A DNA stretch of 36,566 nt, from assembly GCA_946478975.1 (NCBI GenBank), contig CAMLEO010000033.1, forward strand, positions 1 through 36,566. The letters are read 5' to 3'. Position 1 is the first letter of the stretch. Every line of letters starts with the position of its first letter. Below, piece after piece: positions 1 to 9,637 of the stretch. The notes beneath the pieces are model-generated. The model was given only the letters and a program-made list of their open reading frames with translations, ran no database searches and had not been told where the DNA came from. This DNA is from an uncultured Steroidobacter sp. (GTDB lineage: Bacteria; Pseudomonadota; Gammaproteobacteria; Steroidobacterales; Steroidobacteraceae). A program made the translations under genes and the position numbers.

Positions 1-222
1 CAGCGAACGCGCTGCTGCGTTCGGCGTGTAATTCAACTCACGCACCGTGCGCATCACCAGCTCGCGCGTGGCACTGCGAACGTTCGCGTTGCCATTCACG
101 ACTCGTGAGACCGTCATTGGCGAAACGCCGGCGCGTTCGGCCACTTCATGGATGGTGACGGCGACGCCCTTGCGACGAGTCGAGCCACCGGAGTTGCGAG
201 CGCGGCGTGTAGCGGTTTGCAT
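1..222 (-). CDS. LacI-family transcriptional regulator, N-terminal part (cut by window edge)
   Basis: Only the first 74 codons are present and the gene continues beyond the left edge. After a basic leader, residues about 17-45 form a typical LacI helix-turn-helix (TIHEVAERAGVSPMTVSRVV). It is followed by the NYTPNAAARSL segment that forms the hinge helix in this family. The effector-binding domain is outside the window. The gene diverges from the alpha-glucuronidase operon, and a LacI-type palindrome lies in the shared intergenic region. This makes it the likely local repressor of the xylan genes, responding to a sugar or aldouronic acid (inference). The ATG at 222 was chosen because the HTH begins at the usual short distance from it. 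Confidence 0.88.
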   Translation of the reverse strand, partial: MQTATRRARNSGGSTRRKGVAVTIHEVAERAGVSPMTVSRVVNGNANVRSATRELVMRTVRELNYTPNAAARSL

Positions 223-321
223 GAATGTCTGTAATTACGGATTCGGCCGCGACGGGCGGGTCACAAGATTGCCCTCATTATTGCTCCGGCCCGCGCGGGG
301 TGGAAGCACGGCGACGCGCCG

Positions 322-335
322 TGATACCGTTACCA
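322..335. promoter_or_regulatory. Candidate LacI-family operator upstream of aguA
   Basis: The sequence TGATACCGTTACCA is an imperfect 14-bp palindrome with half-sites TGATACC and TGGTAAC (reverse strand) and a central CG, as is usual for LacI-family operators. It lies about 40 bp before the chosen aguA start and 100 bp from the divergent lacI start. It matches the perfect palindrome at 9624-9637 at 12 of 14 positions, which supports a shared regulator. Confidence 0.6.
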
Positions 336-375
336 AAAATCCTGTTCCAGATTTCGTCCGATGTTAGGGGGAGCG

Positions 376-2538
376 ATGGCTTGCGGATCTTGGCTGCGAA
401 CGGCGCTGGGAGGCTTGGCTCTGCTGCTCGCCGCCACTGCCGCCGTCGCCGAAGACGGTTATGACTTGTGGCTGCGATACCGTCCGCTGCCGGCCGAGCA
501 ACGAGCCCTCTACGCGCCGGCCACCGCACAAATCGTGATGGCGACTCCTTCGCCGACATTGGTCGCTGCGAAAAACGAGCTGATGCGCGGGCTCTCGGGG
601 TTGTTATCGAAGACCCCGCTGCTTACGGATAAAGTCACGAGTGCCGGCGCGCTGCTGGTCGGTACGCCGAAATCACAGACACAGCTCGCCGGGCTGGATC
701 TCGGGTTGGACGAGCTCGCTGCGCAGGGCTACGTCATTCGAACGCAACGCGTGGACGGCCAGCCGGCGATTGTGATCGCGGCCAACGATGACGTCGGCGT
801 GCTCTATGGCGTGTTTCATTTCCTGCGCCTGCTCCAGACCGAACAGCCGCTCGCCCGGCTGGACATCAGCGAATCTTCGCGCGTGCAACTGCGCATGCTG
901 AATCACTGGGACAATCTCGACCGCAGCGTCGAGCGCGGGTACGCCGGCGCATCGCTGTGGGATTGGCACAAGCTGCCCGATTATCTCGACCCTCGGTACA
1001 CCGACTACGCTCGCGCCAACGCGTCGCTCGGCATCAATGCGACGGTGCTGACCAACGTCAACGCGAACGCGCTGAGCCTGACGCCGATGTATCTCGAAAA
1101 AGCCGCGGCGCTCGCGAATGTGTTTCGTCCCTATGGGATCCGCGTGTTTCTAACGGCGCGCTTCAGCGCACCGATCGAAATCGGCGGACTGAAGAGCGCC
1201 GATCCGCTCGATCCGCAAGTGCAGCGCTGGTGGCAGGAGAAGACGGAGGAGATCTACAAGTACATTCCGGACTTCGGCGGCTTCCTGGTCAAAGCGAATT
1301 CCGAAGGCCAGCCCGGCCCGCAGGATTACGGCCGCACGCACGCCGACGGCGCGAACATGATGGCGGATGCGCTGAAGTCTCACGGCGGCATCGTCATCTG
1401 GCGTGCGTTTGTTTATTCCCACGAGCAACCGGACGATCGCGCCAAGCAGGCGTACGACGAGTTCGTGCCGCTCGACGGCAAGTTCCATGACAATGTGCTG
1501 GTGCAGGTGAAGAACGGTGCGATCGATTTCCAGCCGCGTGAGCCGTTTCATCCGCTGTTCGGCGCCATGCCGAACACGCCGCTGGCGATGGAGTTCCAGA
1601 TCACCAAGGAATATCTCGGCTTTGCGACTCACCTGGTGTACCTGGGCAAGTTCTGGGAAGAGGTGTTGCGTGCGGATACTTATCGTCCGCGCAAAGGCTC
1701 GACGGTCGCGAAGATCCTCGACGGCTCGGCACACAACTATGCGCACACGGCGATCGCGGGCGTTGCGAACACCGGCACGGATCGCAACTGGAGCGGCTCG
1801 CAGTTCGATCAAGCGAACTGGTACGCGTTCGGCCGGCTGGCGTGGAACCCTGAGCTGTCGTCGAAGGACATTGCCGAAGAATGGGTGCGCATGACGTTCT
1901 CGAATGATCCGAAGTTCGTCGAGAGCACCGTCGGCATGATGATGAAGTCGCACGATGCGGTGGTCGACTACATGACGCCGCTCGGCTTGCATCACGTGAT
2001 GGGCCGAGGTCATCACTACGGCCCCGGGCCGTGGGTCGAAGGTGGGCCGCGCGCCGACTGGACATCCGTTTACTATCATCGCGCCGACGCAAACGGCATC
2101 GGCTTCGATCGCACCAAGACCGGCAGCAATGCAGTTGCCCAATATGCGCCGCAAGTGGCCGCGCAGTTCAGCAGCTTGAGACACATTCCCGAGGAATATT
2201 TGCTGTGGTTCCACCATGTGCCCTGGGATTACCGCACTCAGTCCGGCCGCATTCTTTGGGACGAACTGGTGTATCGATACACGCACGGCGTCGACCTGGT
2301 TCGTGACATGGAACAGACCTGGCAAAGCCTGGCGCCTCATGTCGACGCCGAACGTCACGCGGAAGTCGCATCGTTCCTGCGCATCCAGGAAAAGGAAGCG
2401 AAGTGGTGGCGCGACGCCAGCATCGCCTACTTCCAGCAGTTCTCGAAACGTCCGCTGCCGGCCGGCTTCGCACCGCCCGAGCACTCGCTGGACTATTACA
2501 AATCCCTAGAATTTCCATACGCACCGGGGCATCACTGA
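376..2538 (+). CDS. aguA: Exported alpha-glucuronidase, GH67
   Basis: The 720-residue product matches GH67 alpha-glucuronidases along its length, starting with EDGYDLWLRYRPL after the signal peptide. These enzymes remove (4-O-methyl)-glucuronic acid from the non-reducing end of xylo-oligosaccharides. The general acid is expected at Glu310 (KANSEGQPGP). The paired catalytic acids are Asp384 (IDFQPREP) and Glu412 (ITKEYLG), with spacing close to the characterised Cellvibrio enzyme. The start at 376 was preferred over the in-frame ATG at 361 because AGGGGGAG directly precedes it and MACGSWLRTALGG leads into a clean signal peptide (AVA-ED). Many GH67 enzymes are cytoplasmic, so export here implies periplasmic or surface action. 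The stop overlaps the next start (TGATG), so the two genes are probably translationally coupled. Confidence 0.95.
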   Translation: MACGSWLRTALGGLALLLAATAAVAEDGYDLWLRYRPLPAEQRALYAPATAQIVMATPSPTLVAAKNELMRGLSGLLSKTPLLTDKVTSAGALLVGTPKSQTQLAGLDLGLDELAAQGYVIRTQRVDGQPAIVIAANDDVGVLYGVFHFLRLLQTEQPLARLDISESSRVQLRMLNHWDNLDRSVERGYAGASLWDWHKLPDYLDPRYTDYARANASLGINATVLTNVNANALSLTPMYLEKAAALANVFRPYGIRVFLTARFSAPIEIGGLKSADPLDPQVQRWWQEKTEEIYKYIPDFGGFLVKANSEGQPGPQDYGRTHADGANMMADALKSHGGIVIWRAFVYSHEQPDDRAKQAYDEFVPLDGKFHDNVLVQVKNGAIDFQPREPFHPLFGAMPNTPLAMEFQITKEYLGFATHLVYLGKFWEEVLRADTYRPRKGSTVAKILDGSAHNYAHTAIAGVANTGTDRNWSGSQFDQANWYAFGRLAWNPELSSKDIAEEWVRMTFSNDPKFVESTVGMMMKSHDAVVDYMTPLGLHHVMGRGHHYGPGPWVEGGPRADWTSVYYHRADANGIGFDRTKTGSNAVAQYAPQVAAQFSSLRHIPEEYLLWFHHVPWDYRTQSGRILWDELVYRYTHGVDLVRDMEQTWQSLAPHVDAERHAEVASFLRIQEKEAKWWRDASIAYFQQFSKRPLPAGFAPPEHSLDYYKSLEFPYAPGHH

Positions 2539-4478
2539 TGAAGCGTGTCGCTTGTATCGTCGCGGGTGTGCTTGCCGCGGGCGCGGTGAATGCCGCGTCA
2601 CTGCTGCACGATCTGTTTCAAGATCACGTGGTCCTGCAACGGAACAGCCAGATCAACGTCTGGGGTCACGCGCAGCCGCACGAGACGCTCACCGTCTCGC
2701 TCGCCGGTTCGACCGCACGTGCCCAGGCGGACGACGCAGGCCGCTGGCAAGTTGCATTGCCGAGCATGCAGGCCGGCGGTCCGCATCAGCTCGCGGTAAC
2801 TGCAAGCTCCGGCGCCACGCAAACCGTCGGCGATGTGATGATCGGCGATGTCTGGTTGTGCTCCGGCCAGTCGAACATGGGGCTGCAGGTGGAGCGTGCG
2901 CTGGACTCGTGGTCCGAGATCAGGAACTCGACCAACGATTCGATCCGTCTCCTGACCGTGCCGCAGGCGAGCAACGCACTGCCTCAGGAAACTTTCAGCG
3001 CCCCGGTGCAGTGGGCCAAGGCTGGACCGACCACCGTGCCGAATTTCTCTGCCGTTTGTTTCTACCTGGCGCGCGAACTGCAGAAGCAAGACAACGTTCC
3101 GATGGGCTTGATCAACTCCTCGTGGGGCGGATCCAAGATTCAGTCGTGGATGAGCATGGCCGCGTTGCGCGCGACGGGTTCGTACGATCGCAACCTGGAT
3201 GTGTTGAAACTTTCGGCAACCGATCCGGCAGCGGCCGGTGTGCAGTGGGGCGAAATTTGGGAGTCATGGTGGCGCGAGCGCGCGAACGTTCGCCGCGGCA
3301 CTGAGCCTTGGAGCGCGAAGCCCGCCGGCACTTGGAATGTCGCGCCAATCGATCGCGGCCCGTGGGAGCTGTGGGGCATCCCCGAGCTGGCAAATTACAA
3401 CGGCGCGCTGTGGTATCGCACGACAGTCAATGTTTCCAAACAGCAAGCCGCGCAATCGGCGGTCCTGTCCATCGGCCGCCCCGACGAAACCGATCAAACC
3501 TGGATCAATGGTCGTCCCGCCGGTGCCACGGGGCCTGGACCTGATCGCACCTACCTGCTGCCAGCGAAATCGCTGCACGCCGGCGCGAACACAATCGTCG
3601 TGAGTGTGCTCGACACATATTCATTCGGCGGCTTGAGCGGACCGCCGAGCGGGCGATACATCAAGTTCGCCGACGGCACCTCGCTGCCATTGAACAACGA
3701 GTGGCGCTACCAGATGCCGGATCCAAAGATCGGCACGCCGCCTCGCGCACCTTGGGAAGCTGTGGCAGGCCTGAGCGTCATCAACAACTCCATGATCGCG
3801 CCGTTGGGCAAGTTCGGCCTGCGTGGAGTGGCCTGGTACCAGGGCGAATCCAACACCAACGAAGCCAATCAATATCGATCGCTGATGACGCGCATGATGG
3901 CGGACTGGCGCGACCAGTTCGGTGCCAACCTGCCGTTCCTGATCGTGCAGCTCGCGAACTACGGCCCCGCGACTTCGACGCCGGTTGAAAGCGAGTGGGC
4001 CGAGTTGCGTGAAGCACAGCGGCTTGCAGTGAAGGACGACGCGCGAGCGGGCCTGGCCGTGACTGTCGATATCGGCGATCGTTACGACATTCATCCTGCT
4101 AACAAACAAGAAGTCGGCCGCCGCCTGGCTCGCGCCGCGCGACACGTTCTTTGCAACGATCCGTCGCCGCCGTCCGGGCCGACGCCCACGAGCGCGCGCC
4201 GTGAAGGCACAAACGTCGCGGTGGAATTCGTCGATGTGACTGGCAAGCTGGTCGCATACAGCGGCATCGAGCCGAACGGTTTCGAGCTGTGCGGCTCGAC
4301 CCCAAACAGCTGTGCGTTCGCGCACGCGCGCATCGATGGTAATCGCGTACTGCTGAGTGGCGAGAACGCGCCATTCGCAACGCGCGTTCGTTTTTGCTGG
4401 GCGGATAGTCCCGTCTGCACTTTGTATGATGAAGCACGACTGCCGGCCGGCCCCTTCCAGATCGAGGTGGATCGATGA
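2538..4478 (+). CDS. Exported SGNH carbohydrate acetylesterase (sialate O-acetylesterase-like)
   Basis: A signal peptide (MKRVACIVAGVLAAGAVNA) precedes a 646-residue protein of the SASA/9-O-acetylesterase type. The nucleophile motif SGQSNM lies at residues 109-114, with Ser112 as the expected catalytic serine. AWYQGESN follows near 435, and the Asp-x-His pair (DIHPANK) lies at 517-519. Between the two halves, at about residues 260-385, lies a beta-rich insert (ELWGIPELANYNGALWYR and following) of the galactose-binding type common in this family. Family members deacetylate sialic acid, xylan or xyloglucan. Between a GH67 and a GH3 gene, acetyl groups on glucuronoxylan are the likely target (inference). 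It overlaps aguA by one base and the next gene by four bases (ATGA). Confidence 0.88.
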   Translation: MKRVACIVAGVLAAGAVNAASLLHDLFQDHVVLQRNSQINVWGHAQPHETLTVSLAGSTARAQADDAGRWQVALPSMQAGGPHQLAVTASSGATQTVGDVMIGDVWLCSGQSNMGLQVERALDSWSEIRNSTNDSIRLLTVPQASNALPQETFSAPVQWAKAGPTTVPNFSAVCFYLARELQKQDNVPMGLINSSWGGSKIQSWMSMAALRATGSYDRNLDVLKLSATDPAAAGVQWGEIWESWWRERANVRRGTEPWSAKPAGTWNVAPIDRGPWELWGIPELANYNGALWYRTTVNVSKQQAAQSAVLSIGRPDETDQTWINGRPAGATGPGPDRTYLLPAKSLHAGANTIVVSVLDTYSFGGLSGPPSGRYIKFADGTSLPLNNEWRYQMPDPKIGTPPRAPWEAVAGLSVINNSMIAPLGKFGLRGVAWYQGESNTNEANQYRSLMTRMMADWRDQFGANLPFLIVQLANYGPATSTPVESEWAELREAQRLAVKDDARAGLAVTVDIGDRYDIHPANKQEVGRRLARAARHVLCNDPSPPSGPTPTSARREGTNVAVEFVDVTGKLVAYSGIEPNGFELCGSTPNSCAFAHARIDGNRVLLSGENAPFATRVRFCWADSPVCTLYDEARLPAGPFQIEVDR

Positions 4479-7144
4479 GTGCGACTCGTTTGCTGCGTAC
4501 ACGGATCGTCGGCGTTCTGACAGCCGCGCTGCTGACAGCCGCACCCGCATTTGGCGACGAGCCGATTTATCAGGACCTGAGCAAGTCCTTCGAAGAGCGC
4601 GCGGCCGACCTGGTGTCGCGCATGACGTTGGAAGAAAAGGTTTCGCAGTTGGGCAACGACGCAGCTGCCATTCCGCGCTTGGGCGTTCCCAAGTACGAGT
4701 GGTGGAACGAAGCTCTGCACGGCGTCGCGCGAGCGGGCGCTGCCACCGTGTTCCCGCAAGCCATCGGCATGGCGGCGAGCTTCGACGATCAACTGATGTT
4801 CGAAATCGCCACTGCCATCAGCGATGAGGCGCGAGCGAAACATCACGAGTTCGCACGACGCGGCTTGCGCAATCGCTACCAGGGCCTCACGTTCTGGTCG
4901 CCGAACATCAACATATTTCGCGATCCCCGCTGGGGCCGCGGCCAGGAAACATACGGCGAAGATCCGTGGCTGACCTCGCGCATCGGCGTCGCGTTCGTCA
5001 AAGGTTTGCAGGGCGACGATCCGAAGTATCGCAAGGTGGACGCCACCGCCAAGCACTTCGCCGTTCACAGCGGACCGGAAGCGGATCGTCATCACTTCGA
5101 CGTGCATCCGAGTGAGCGCGATTTGTACGAGACATATCTGCCGGCGTTCCAGGCGTTGGTAGAGGAAGGCAAGGTCGCATCGGTCATGGGCGCGTACAAC
5201 CGCGTCTATGGCGAGTCTGCCTCGGCGAGCCAGCTGTTGTTGCAACAGACGCTGCGTACGTCGTGGGGCTTCGACGGCTATGTCGTGTCCGATTGCGATT
5301 CCATCGAAGACATTTTCAAACATCACAAGATCGTGGGCACAGCGCCTGAGGCGGCAGCGCTCGGCGTACAGCGCGGCTGCGATCTGGATTGCGGCAAGAC
5401 CTATAACGAGCTGCTGCCGGCCGTGAAGCAGAAGCTCATTTCGGAAGCCGAGATCGACACGGCTGTCCGTCGATTGATGTTGGCGCGGTTCCAACTGGGC
5501 ATGTTCGATCCTCCGGAGCGCGTGCGTTGGGCGCAGATTCCGTACTCGGTGAATCAATCGCCGCAGCACGATCAGCTGGCGCTGCGTGCAGCCCAGTCGT
5601 CGATCGTGATGTTGAAGAACAACGGCATGCTGCCGCTGTCACGCGACATCAAAACATTGGCGGTCATTGGACCGACCGCGGACGAGATCATGTCGCTGCT
5701 CGGCAATTACTACGGCACGCCGGCTGCGCCCGTGACGATTCTGCAAGGTATTCGCGCCGCGGTGAGTCCGCAGACGAAAGTGATCTATTCGCGTGGTGCA
5801 GATCTGGTGGAAGGCCGCGAAGAGCCGCGAGCCGTGCCGGTGATCGATGCGAATTTCCTGCGGCCGGAAGCGGGTTCCAAGCAGCAGGGCTTGAAGGGTG
5901 AATATTTCCGCGGCCGTGACTTCACTGGTGCGCCGGTGATGACTCGCGTCGATTCGCGGATCGCATTCCGTTGGGATCGCGGCGCGCCGACCGACGATCT
6001 GGCGGCTCGCGGCGAGTTGTCGAACGAGCAGGCATTGCCCGGCGACAATTTCAGCGTGCGCTGGACCGGTCAGTTGCTGCCGCCGACTTCGGGCAAGTAC
6101 GAGCTGGTGGTCGGTGCGAACGACGGCGTGCGTTTGTATCTCGACGGCAAGCTGATCGTGGACGGTTGGGAGTTGAACGAGCGAGTGACCAGCCACAGCG
6201 TCAGTGTCGACTTGCAGGCGGGCCGCGCGTACGACCTCAAGCTCGAATATTTCGAAGACATTCGCGATGCCGAAGTGCGCCTGGGCTGGCAGCGTCCCGG
6301 CGCGAAGCCGCCGTTCGAAGAAGCATTGGACGCGGCGCGCCAGGCAGACGCGGTGGTGTTCGTCGGCGGTTTGACCGGCGACGTCGAAGGCGAAGAAATG
6401 AAAGTGAGCTATCCCGGTTTCGCCGGCGGCGATCGCAGCGATCTGCGCCTGCCGGGCAGCCAGCGCAAATTGCTCGAAGCGCTGCATGGGACCGGCAAGC
6501 CGATTGCGTTGGTGCTCACCGGCGGCTCGGCGCTCGCGGTGGATTGGGCACAGGCGCAGCTGCCGGCCATTCTCATGGCATGGTATCCGGGGCAGCGCGG
6601 CGGTACTGCGGTGGCCGATGTTTTATTCGGCAAAACAAACCCGTCGGGCCGGTTGCCGGTGACGTTCTATAAAGAGAACGAGAAACTGCCGGCGTTCGAC
6701 GATTACACCATGCAGGGTCGAACCTATCGTTACTTCACCGGCCAGCCGCTGTATCCGTTCGGTCACGGCTTGTCGTACACGCGCTTCGAATACAGCAACC
6801 TGAAGCTCGATCATGCGAGTGTTGCCGCCGACGGTTCGCTGCAGGCGACGATGACCGTGAAGAACGTCGGTAAACGCGCCGGCGATGAAATCGTGCAGTT
6901 GTACCTGGCGCCGCTCGATCCGAAGCGGCCGCGTGCGGTGAAAGAGTTGCGCGGCGTGAAGAAGCTGGCGTTGCAGCCCGGCCAATCCGGCAGCGTGAGC
7001 TTCACGATCAAGCCCGAGAAGGATCTGCATTACTACGACGTGGACGCGAAACGTTACGCCGTCGACGCCGGCAAGTACGAAGTGCAGGTGGGTGCGTCGA
7101 GCGCCGACATTCGCGCTCGACAGACATTCACAGTCAACCGCTAA
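4475..7144 (+). CDS. Exported GH3 beta-xylosidase/beta-glucosidase with PA14 domain
   Basis: The 889-residue product has a signal peptide ending near AFG-DE at residue 27 and a GH3 N-terminal barrel. The nucleophile is Asp273 in VVSDCDSIEDI. The C-terminal GH3 domain is interrupted by a PA14 module at about residues 468-607 (GLKGEYFRGRDF to VRLGWQRPG), and a fibronectin III-like domain closes the protein. PA14 inserts are known in GH3 enzymes and shape substrate access. The SDCDSIEDI segment and the EEKVSQLGNDAAAIPRLG leader are closer to the beta-xylosidase branch, which agrees with the neighbours, though beta-glucosidase activity is possible. It is the third gene of a tightly coupled operon (ATGA overlap) and ends before a strong hairpin shared with the convergent GH3 gene. 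Confidence 0.93.
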   Translation: MSATRLLRTRIVGVLTAALLTAAPAFGDEPIYQDLSKSFEERAADLVSRMTLEEKVSQLGNDAAAIPRLGVPKYEWWNEALHGVARAGAATVFPQAIGMAASFDDQLMFEIATAISDEARAKHHEFARRGLRNRYQGLTFWSPNINIFRDPRWGRGQETYGEDPWLTSRIGVAFVKGLQGDDPKYRKVDATAKHFAVHSGPEADRHHFDVHPSERDLYETYLPAFQALVEEGKVASVMGAYNRVYGESASASQLLLQQTLRTSWGFDGYVVSDCDSIEDIFKHHKIVGTAPEAAALGVQRGCDLDCGKTYNELLPAVKQKLISEAEIDTAVRRLMLARFQLGMFDPPERVRWAQIPYSVNQSPQHDQLALRAAQSSIVMLKNNGMLPLSRDIKTLAVIGPTADEIMSLLGNYYGTPAAPVTILQGIRAAVSPQTKVIYSRGADLVEGREEPRAVPVIDANFLRPEAGSKQQGLKGEYFRGRDFTGAPVMTRVDSRIAFRWDRGAPTDDLAARGELSNEQALPGDNFSVRWTGQLLPPTSGKYELVVGANDGVRLYLDGKLIVDGWELNERVTSHSVSVDLQAGRAYDLKLEYFEDIRDAEVRLGWQRPGAKPPFEEALDAARQADAVVFVGGLTGDVEGEEMKVSYPGFAGGDRSDLRLPGSQRKLLEALHGTGKPIALVLTGGSALAVDWAQAQLPAILMAWYPGQRGGTAVADVLFGKTNPSGRLPVTFYKENEKLPAFDDYTMQGRTYRYFTGQPLYPFGHGLSYTRFEYSNLKLDHASVAADGSLQATMTVKNVGKRAGDEIVQLYLAPLDPKRPRAVKELRGVKKLALQPGQSGSVSFTIKPEKDLHYYDVDAKRYAVDAGKYEVQVGASSADIRARQTFTVNR

Positions 7145-7150
7145 GAAACA

Positions 7151-7180
7151 GGGGCGCTGCCAGCATAGTGGCAGCGCCCC
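7151..7180. terminator. Bidirectional hairpin between convergent GH3 genes
   Basis: GGGGCGCTGCCA and TGGCAGCGCCCC form a perfect 12-bp stem around a 6-nt loop, in the 42 bp between the two stop codons. On the minus strand the stem is followed by TGTTTCTT, so it best fits termination of the leftward gene. On the plus strand no T-run follows, though the hairpin could still limit read-through or protect the mRNA end. Confidence 0.7.
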
Positions 7181-7186
7181 GGATCG

Positions 7187-9568
7187 TTACTCGACCGTCA
7201 GCGTCGCGGTCTTGAGATCCGCCGAGTTCGGGCCAGCCATGATGTTGAATTCGCCCGGCTCGACCACGTACTTCATGTCCTCGTTCCAGAATGCGAACGC
7301 GTCCTTGCCGAGCGTGAATTCCACTGTGGTCGTGGCACCCGGCTGCAGCGAGACGCGGCGGAATCCTTTCAATTCCTTCACGGGTCGCGTGATCGAGCTT
7401 GCGACATCGCGCACATAGAGCTGCACGACTTCGTCACCCTGCATCGAGCCGGTGTTTCTCACATCGACCGCCACTTTCACGCTGCCATCGACACCGATGC
7501 GCCCGCTGGACAGCTTGGGCGTGCCGATTTCAAACGTCGTGTACGACAGGCCGTAACCGAACGGGAACAGCGGGTCCTTGGAGTCGAAGTGATAACCGCG
7601 GTGGGCGCTGGGCTTCTGGTTATAGAACATCGGCAGCTGGCCCACCGATCGCGCCACGGTGACCGGCAGCTTGCCGCCGGGGTTGGTGTCGCCAAACAAA
7701 ATATCGGCGAGCGCTGTGCCGCCTTCCTGGCCGGCATACCACGCTTCGAGCACGCCGTTCGCTTTCTCGACGATGTGCGGAATGCCCAGAGGCTGGCCGT
7801 TGATCAGCACCACCACGACCGGCTTGCCCAATGCAAACATCGCTTCGGCGAGCTCGTTCTGTTCGCCCGGCAGGTCCAGGGTCAGGCTGTCGCCGAGGTG
7901 ATTCTTCGCCCAGCCTTCGCGATGGATGGCGCTGCTGCTGCCGATCGCGAGTACGATGGCATCGGCGTCCTGCGCGACTCGCACTGCTTCCTTGATGCGC
8001 TCACGATTTTCTTCGGGCTTGGCGAGCGTCACTTCGTCTTCGTACCAATCGCCTTTCTCGGTGAGCCGCACGCCTTCGGCCGACACGACGCGAACCTGGC
8101 TGCCCAGCTTGGTCTTGATGCCGTCGAGCAGGGTGATGACGCGCTTCGGAACGTTGGAATAGCCGCCCATTTCGATACGGGCGGCATTCGGCCCGATCAC
8201 CGCGAGCGTTTTGATGTTCGCGCGACGTAGCGGCAGGACGCCATCGTTCTTCAGCAGGATCGTCGTCTTGCGCGCCGCTTCGAGCGCCAGCGCGCGCGCT
8301 TCGGCGTTGTCAGTAATGGACTCGGCGTATTTCACATCCGCATAGGGCTGCTCGAACAAGCCGGCAAGGAACTTCAGTCGCAGCATCCGACCGGCGGCCT
8401 GATCGATGTCAGCCTGAGTTACCAAACCTTGTTCGAGCGCTTTCGGCAGCAATGCATACGATTCGCCATCCGGCAGATCGGCATCGACACCCGCCTTCAA
8501 CGCGCGCGCGGCCGCACGCACCGGGTCGGTCGTGGTGTGGTGAACGTCGATCAGCTCTTTGATCGCGAAGTAGTCGCTGATCACCGCGCCTTTGAAGTTC
8601 ATTTCGCCGCGCAGAATGTCTTGTAACAGCCAGCGGTTCACGTGCGACGGCACGCCATCGATCTCGTTATAAGAGGCCATCACCGCCTGCGCACCGGCAT
8701 CGACTGCGGCATGGAAGGGCGGGAAGAATACTTCGCGCAGGATGCGCTGAGAAATGTTTGCAGGCCCGACATTGGTGCCGCTTTCCGGCTGGCCGTGACC
8801 GGTCATGTGTTTCAAAGTCACGAACACGCGATCTTTGGCCAGCGGCAGCGATGTGCCCTGGAAGCCATGCACGGCGGCGACACCCATCGCGCTGACCAGG
8901 TAGGGATCCTCGCCGTATGTTTCTTCGATGCGACCCCAGCGCGGGTCGCGCGCTACGTCAACGACAGGAGCGAGCACCAGTTGCACGCCGCGAGCGCGAA
9001 TCTCCCGGCTCACGACGTTGAACACACGCTCCAGCAGCGCCGGATCCCAGCTGCTCGCGAGCGCGATCGACTGCGGGAAATGAGTGGTGCCGAGCGCGGA
9101 ATAACCGTGCAGGCCTTCTTCATGAAACAGCACCGGAATTCCTAAACGCGTATTGCGAGCTGCGTAGCGCTGCATGGCGTTGATGAGCTCGACCGTCTCG
9201 CGCTCGGTGCGAAACGGAATCTCGAACGGCGTGTTGTCGTTCTGCCGCCGGTCGCTGGGCCGGGTAAAGTGACCGATGCCGGCCGGATACAAACGTTTCG
9301 CGGCTTCGGGATTGAAGTTGCCTTTGGCGTCGAGCACCTCGTTCTTGCGCGTCCAGACGGCGGTGATCTGCGCGATCTTTTCTTCCAGCGTCATGCGCGA
9401 GAGCAGGTCCTGCACGCGCTGCTCGACCGGTGCCGCCGGATCTTTATAAGTGGGCCGCTCCGCTCGGGACTGCGCGACGCTGGTGCTTGCAACCAAAACG
9501 GCTGCCACAGCGATGCCAAGATGACGGGCCTGCCGGCGGACGCCGGCCAGGCGACTGCTGATCCTCAT
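7187..9568 (-). CDS. Exported GH3 beta-glucosidase/beta-xylosidase
   Basis: The 793-residue product has a signal peptide (cleavage near SVAQ-SRA, about residue 34). A complete GH3 N-terminal domain follows, with VARDPRWGRIEETYGEDPYL, KHMTGHGQPESG and the nucleophile Asp332 in VISDYFAIKEL. A GH3 C-terminal domain and a fibronectin III-like domain complete the protein. It has no PA14 insert and is not a recent duplicate of the GH3 at 4475-7144. The start at 9568 was chosen over the upstream ATG at 9598 because CCAGGGGGTACGA directly precedes it. Its genomic company suggests a role on xylo-oligosaccharides, but cello- or mixed-linked glucans cannot be excluded. A perfect LacI-type palindrome lies 56 bp upstream. 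Confidence 0.93.
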   Translation of the reverse strand: MRISSRLAGVRRQARHLGIAVAAVLVASTSVAQSRAERPTYKDPAAPVEQRVQDLLSRMTLEEKIAQITAVWTRKNEVLDAKGNFNPEAAKRLYPAGIGHFTRPSDRRQNDNTPFEIPFRTERETVELINAMQRYAARNTRLGIPVLFHEEGLHGYSALGTTHFPQSIALASSWDPALLERVFNVVSREIRARGVQLVLAPVVDVARDPRWGRIEETYGEDPYLVSAMGVAAVHGFQGTSLPLAKDRVFVTLKHMTGHGQPESGTNVGPANISQRILREVFFPPFHAAVDAGAQAVMASYNEIDGVPSHVNRWLLQDILRGEMNFKGAVISDYFAIKELIDVHHTTTDPVRAAARALKAGVDADLPDGESYALLPKALEQGLVTQADIDQAAGRMLRLKFLAGLFEQPYADVKYAESITDNAEARALALEAARKTTILLKNDGVLPLRRANIKTLAVIGPNAARIEMGGYSNVPKRVITLLDGIKTKLGSQVRVVSAEGVRLTEKGDWYEDEVTLAKPEENRERIKEAVRVAQDADAIVLAIGSSSAIHREGWAKNHLGDSLTLDLPGEQNELAEAMFALGKPVVVVLINGQPLGIPHIVEKANGVLEAWYAGQEGGTALADILFGDTNPGGKLPVTVARSVGQLPMFYNQKPSAHRGYHFDSKDPLFPFGYGLSYTTFEIGTPKLSSGRIGVDGSVKVAVDVRNTGSMQGDEVVQLYVRDVASSITRPVKELKGFRRVSLQPGATTTVEFTLGKDAFAFWNEDMKYVVEPGEFNIMAGPNSADLKTATLTVE

Positions 9569-9623
9569 TCGTACCCCCTGGATTTCGGCTGCGTGCAACG
9601 GCGCACGCCGCCAGATTAATGAT

Positions 9624-9637
9624 TGATACCGGTATCA
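9624..9637. promoter_or_regulatory. Candidate LacI-family operator between GH3 and CE15 genes
   Basis: TGATACCGGTATCA is a perfect 14-bp palindrome with a central CG and the TGnTA half-site type used by LacI-family repressors. It lies in the 221-bp divergent region, 56 bp from the GH3 start and about 150 bp from the CE15 start. A close relative lies before aguA, which ties this pair to the same regulator. Confidence 0.65.

Noticed and set aside
1150..2484. 444-codon minus-strand frame opposite the alpha-glucuronidase
   Set aside because: Shadow of the GH67 gene; no ribosome-binding site or recognisable domain.
4091..5569. Long open frame on the minus strand (492 codons) opposite the esterase and GH3 genes
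   Set aside because: High GC gives long antisense frames; the translation is Arg/His/Ala-rich with no family features, and the plus-strand genes are well supported.
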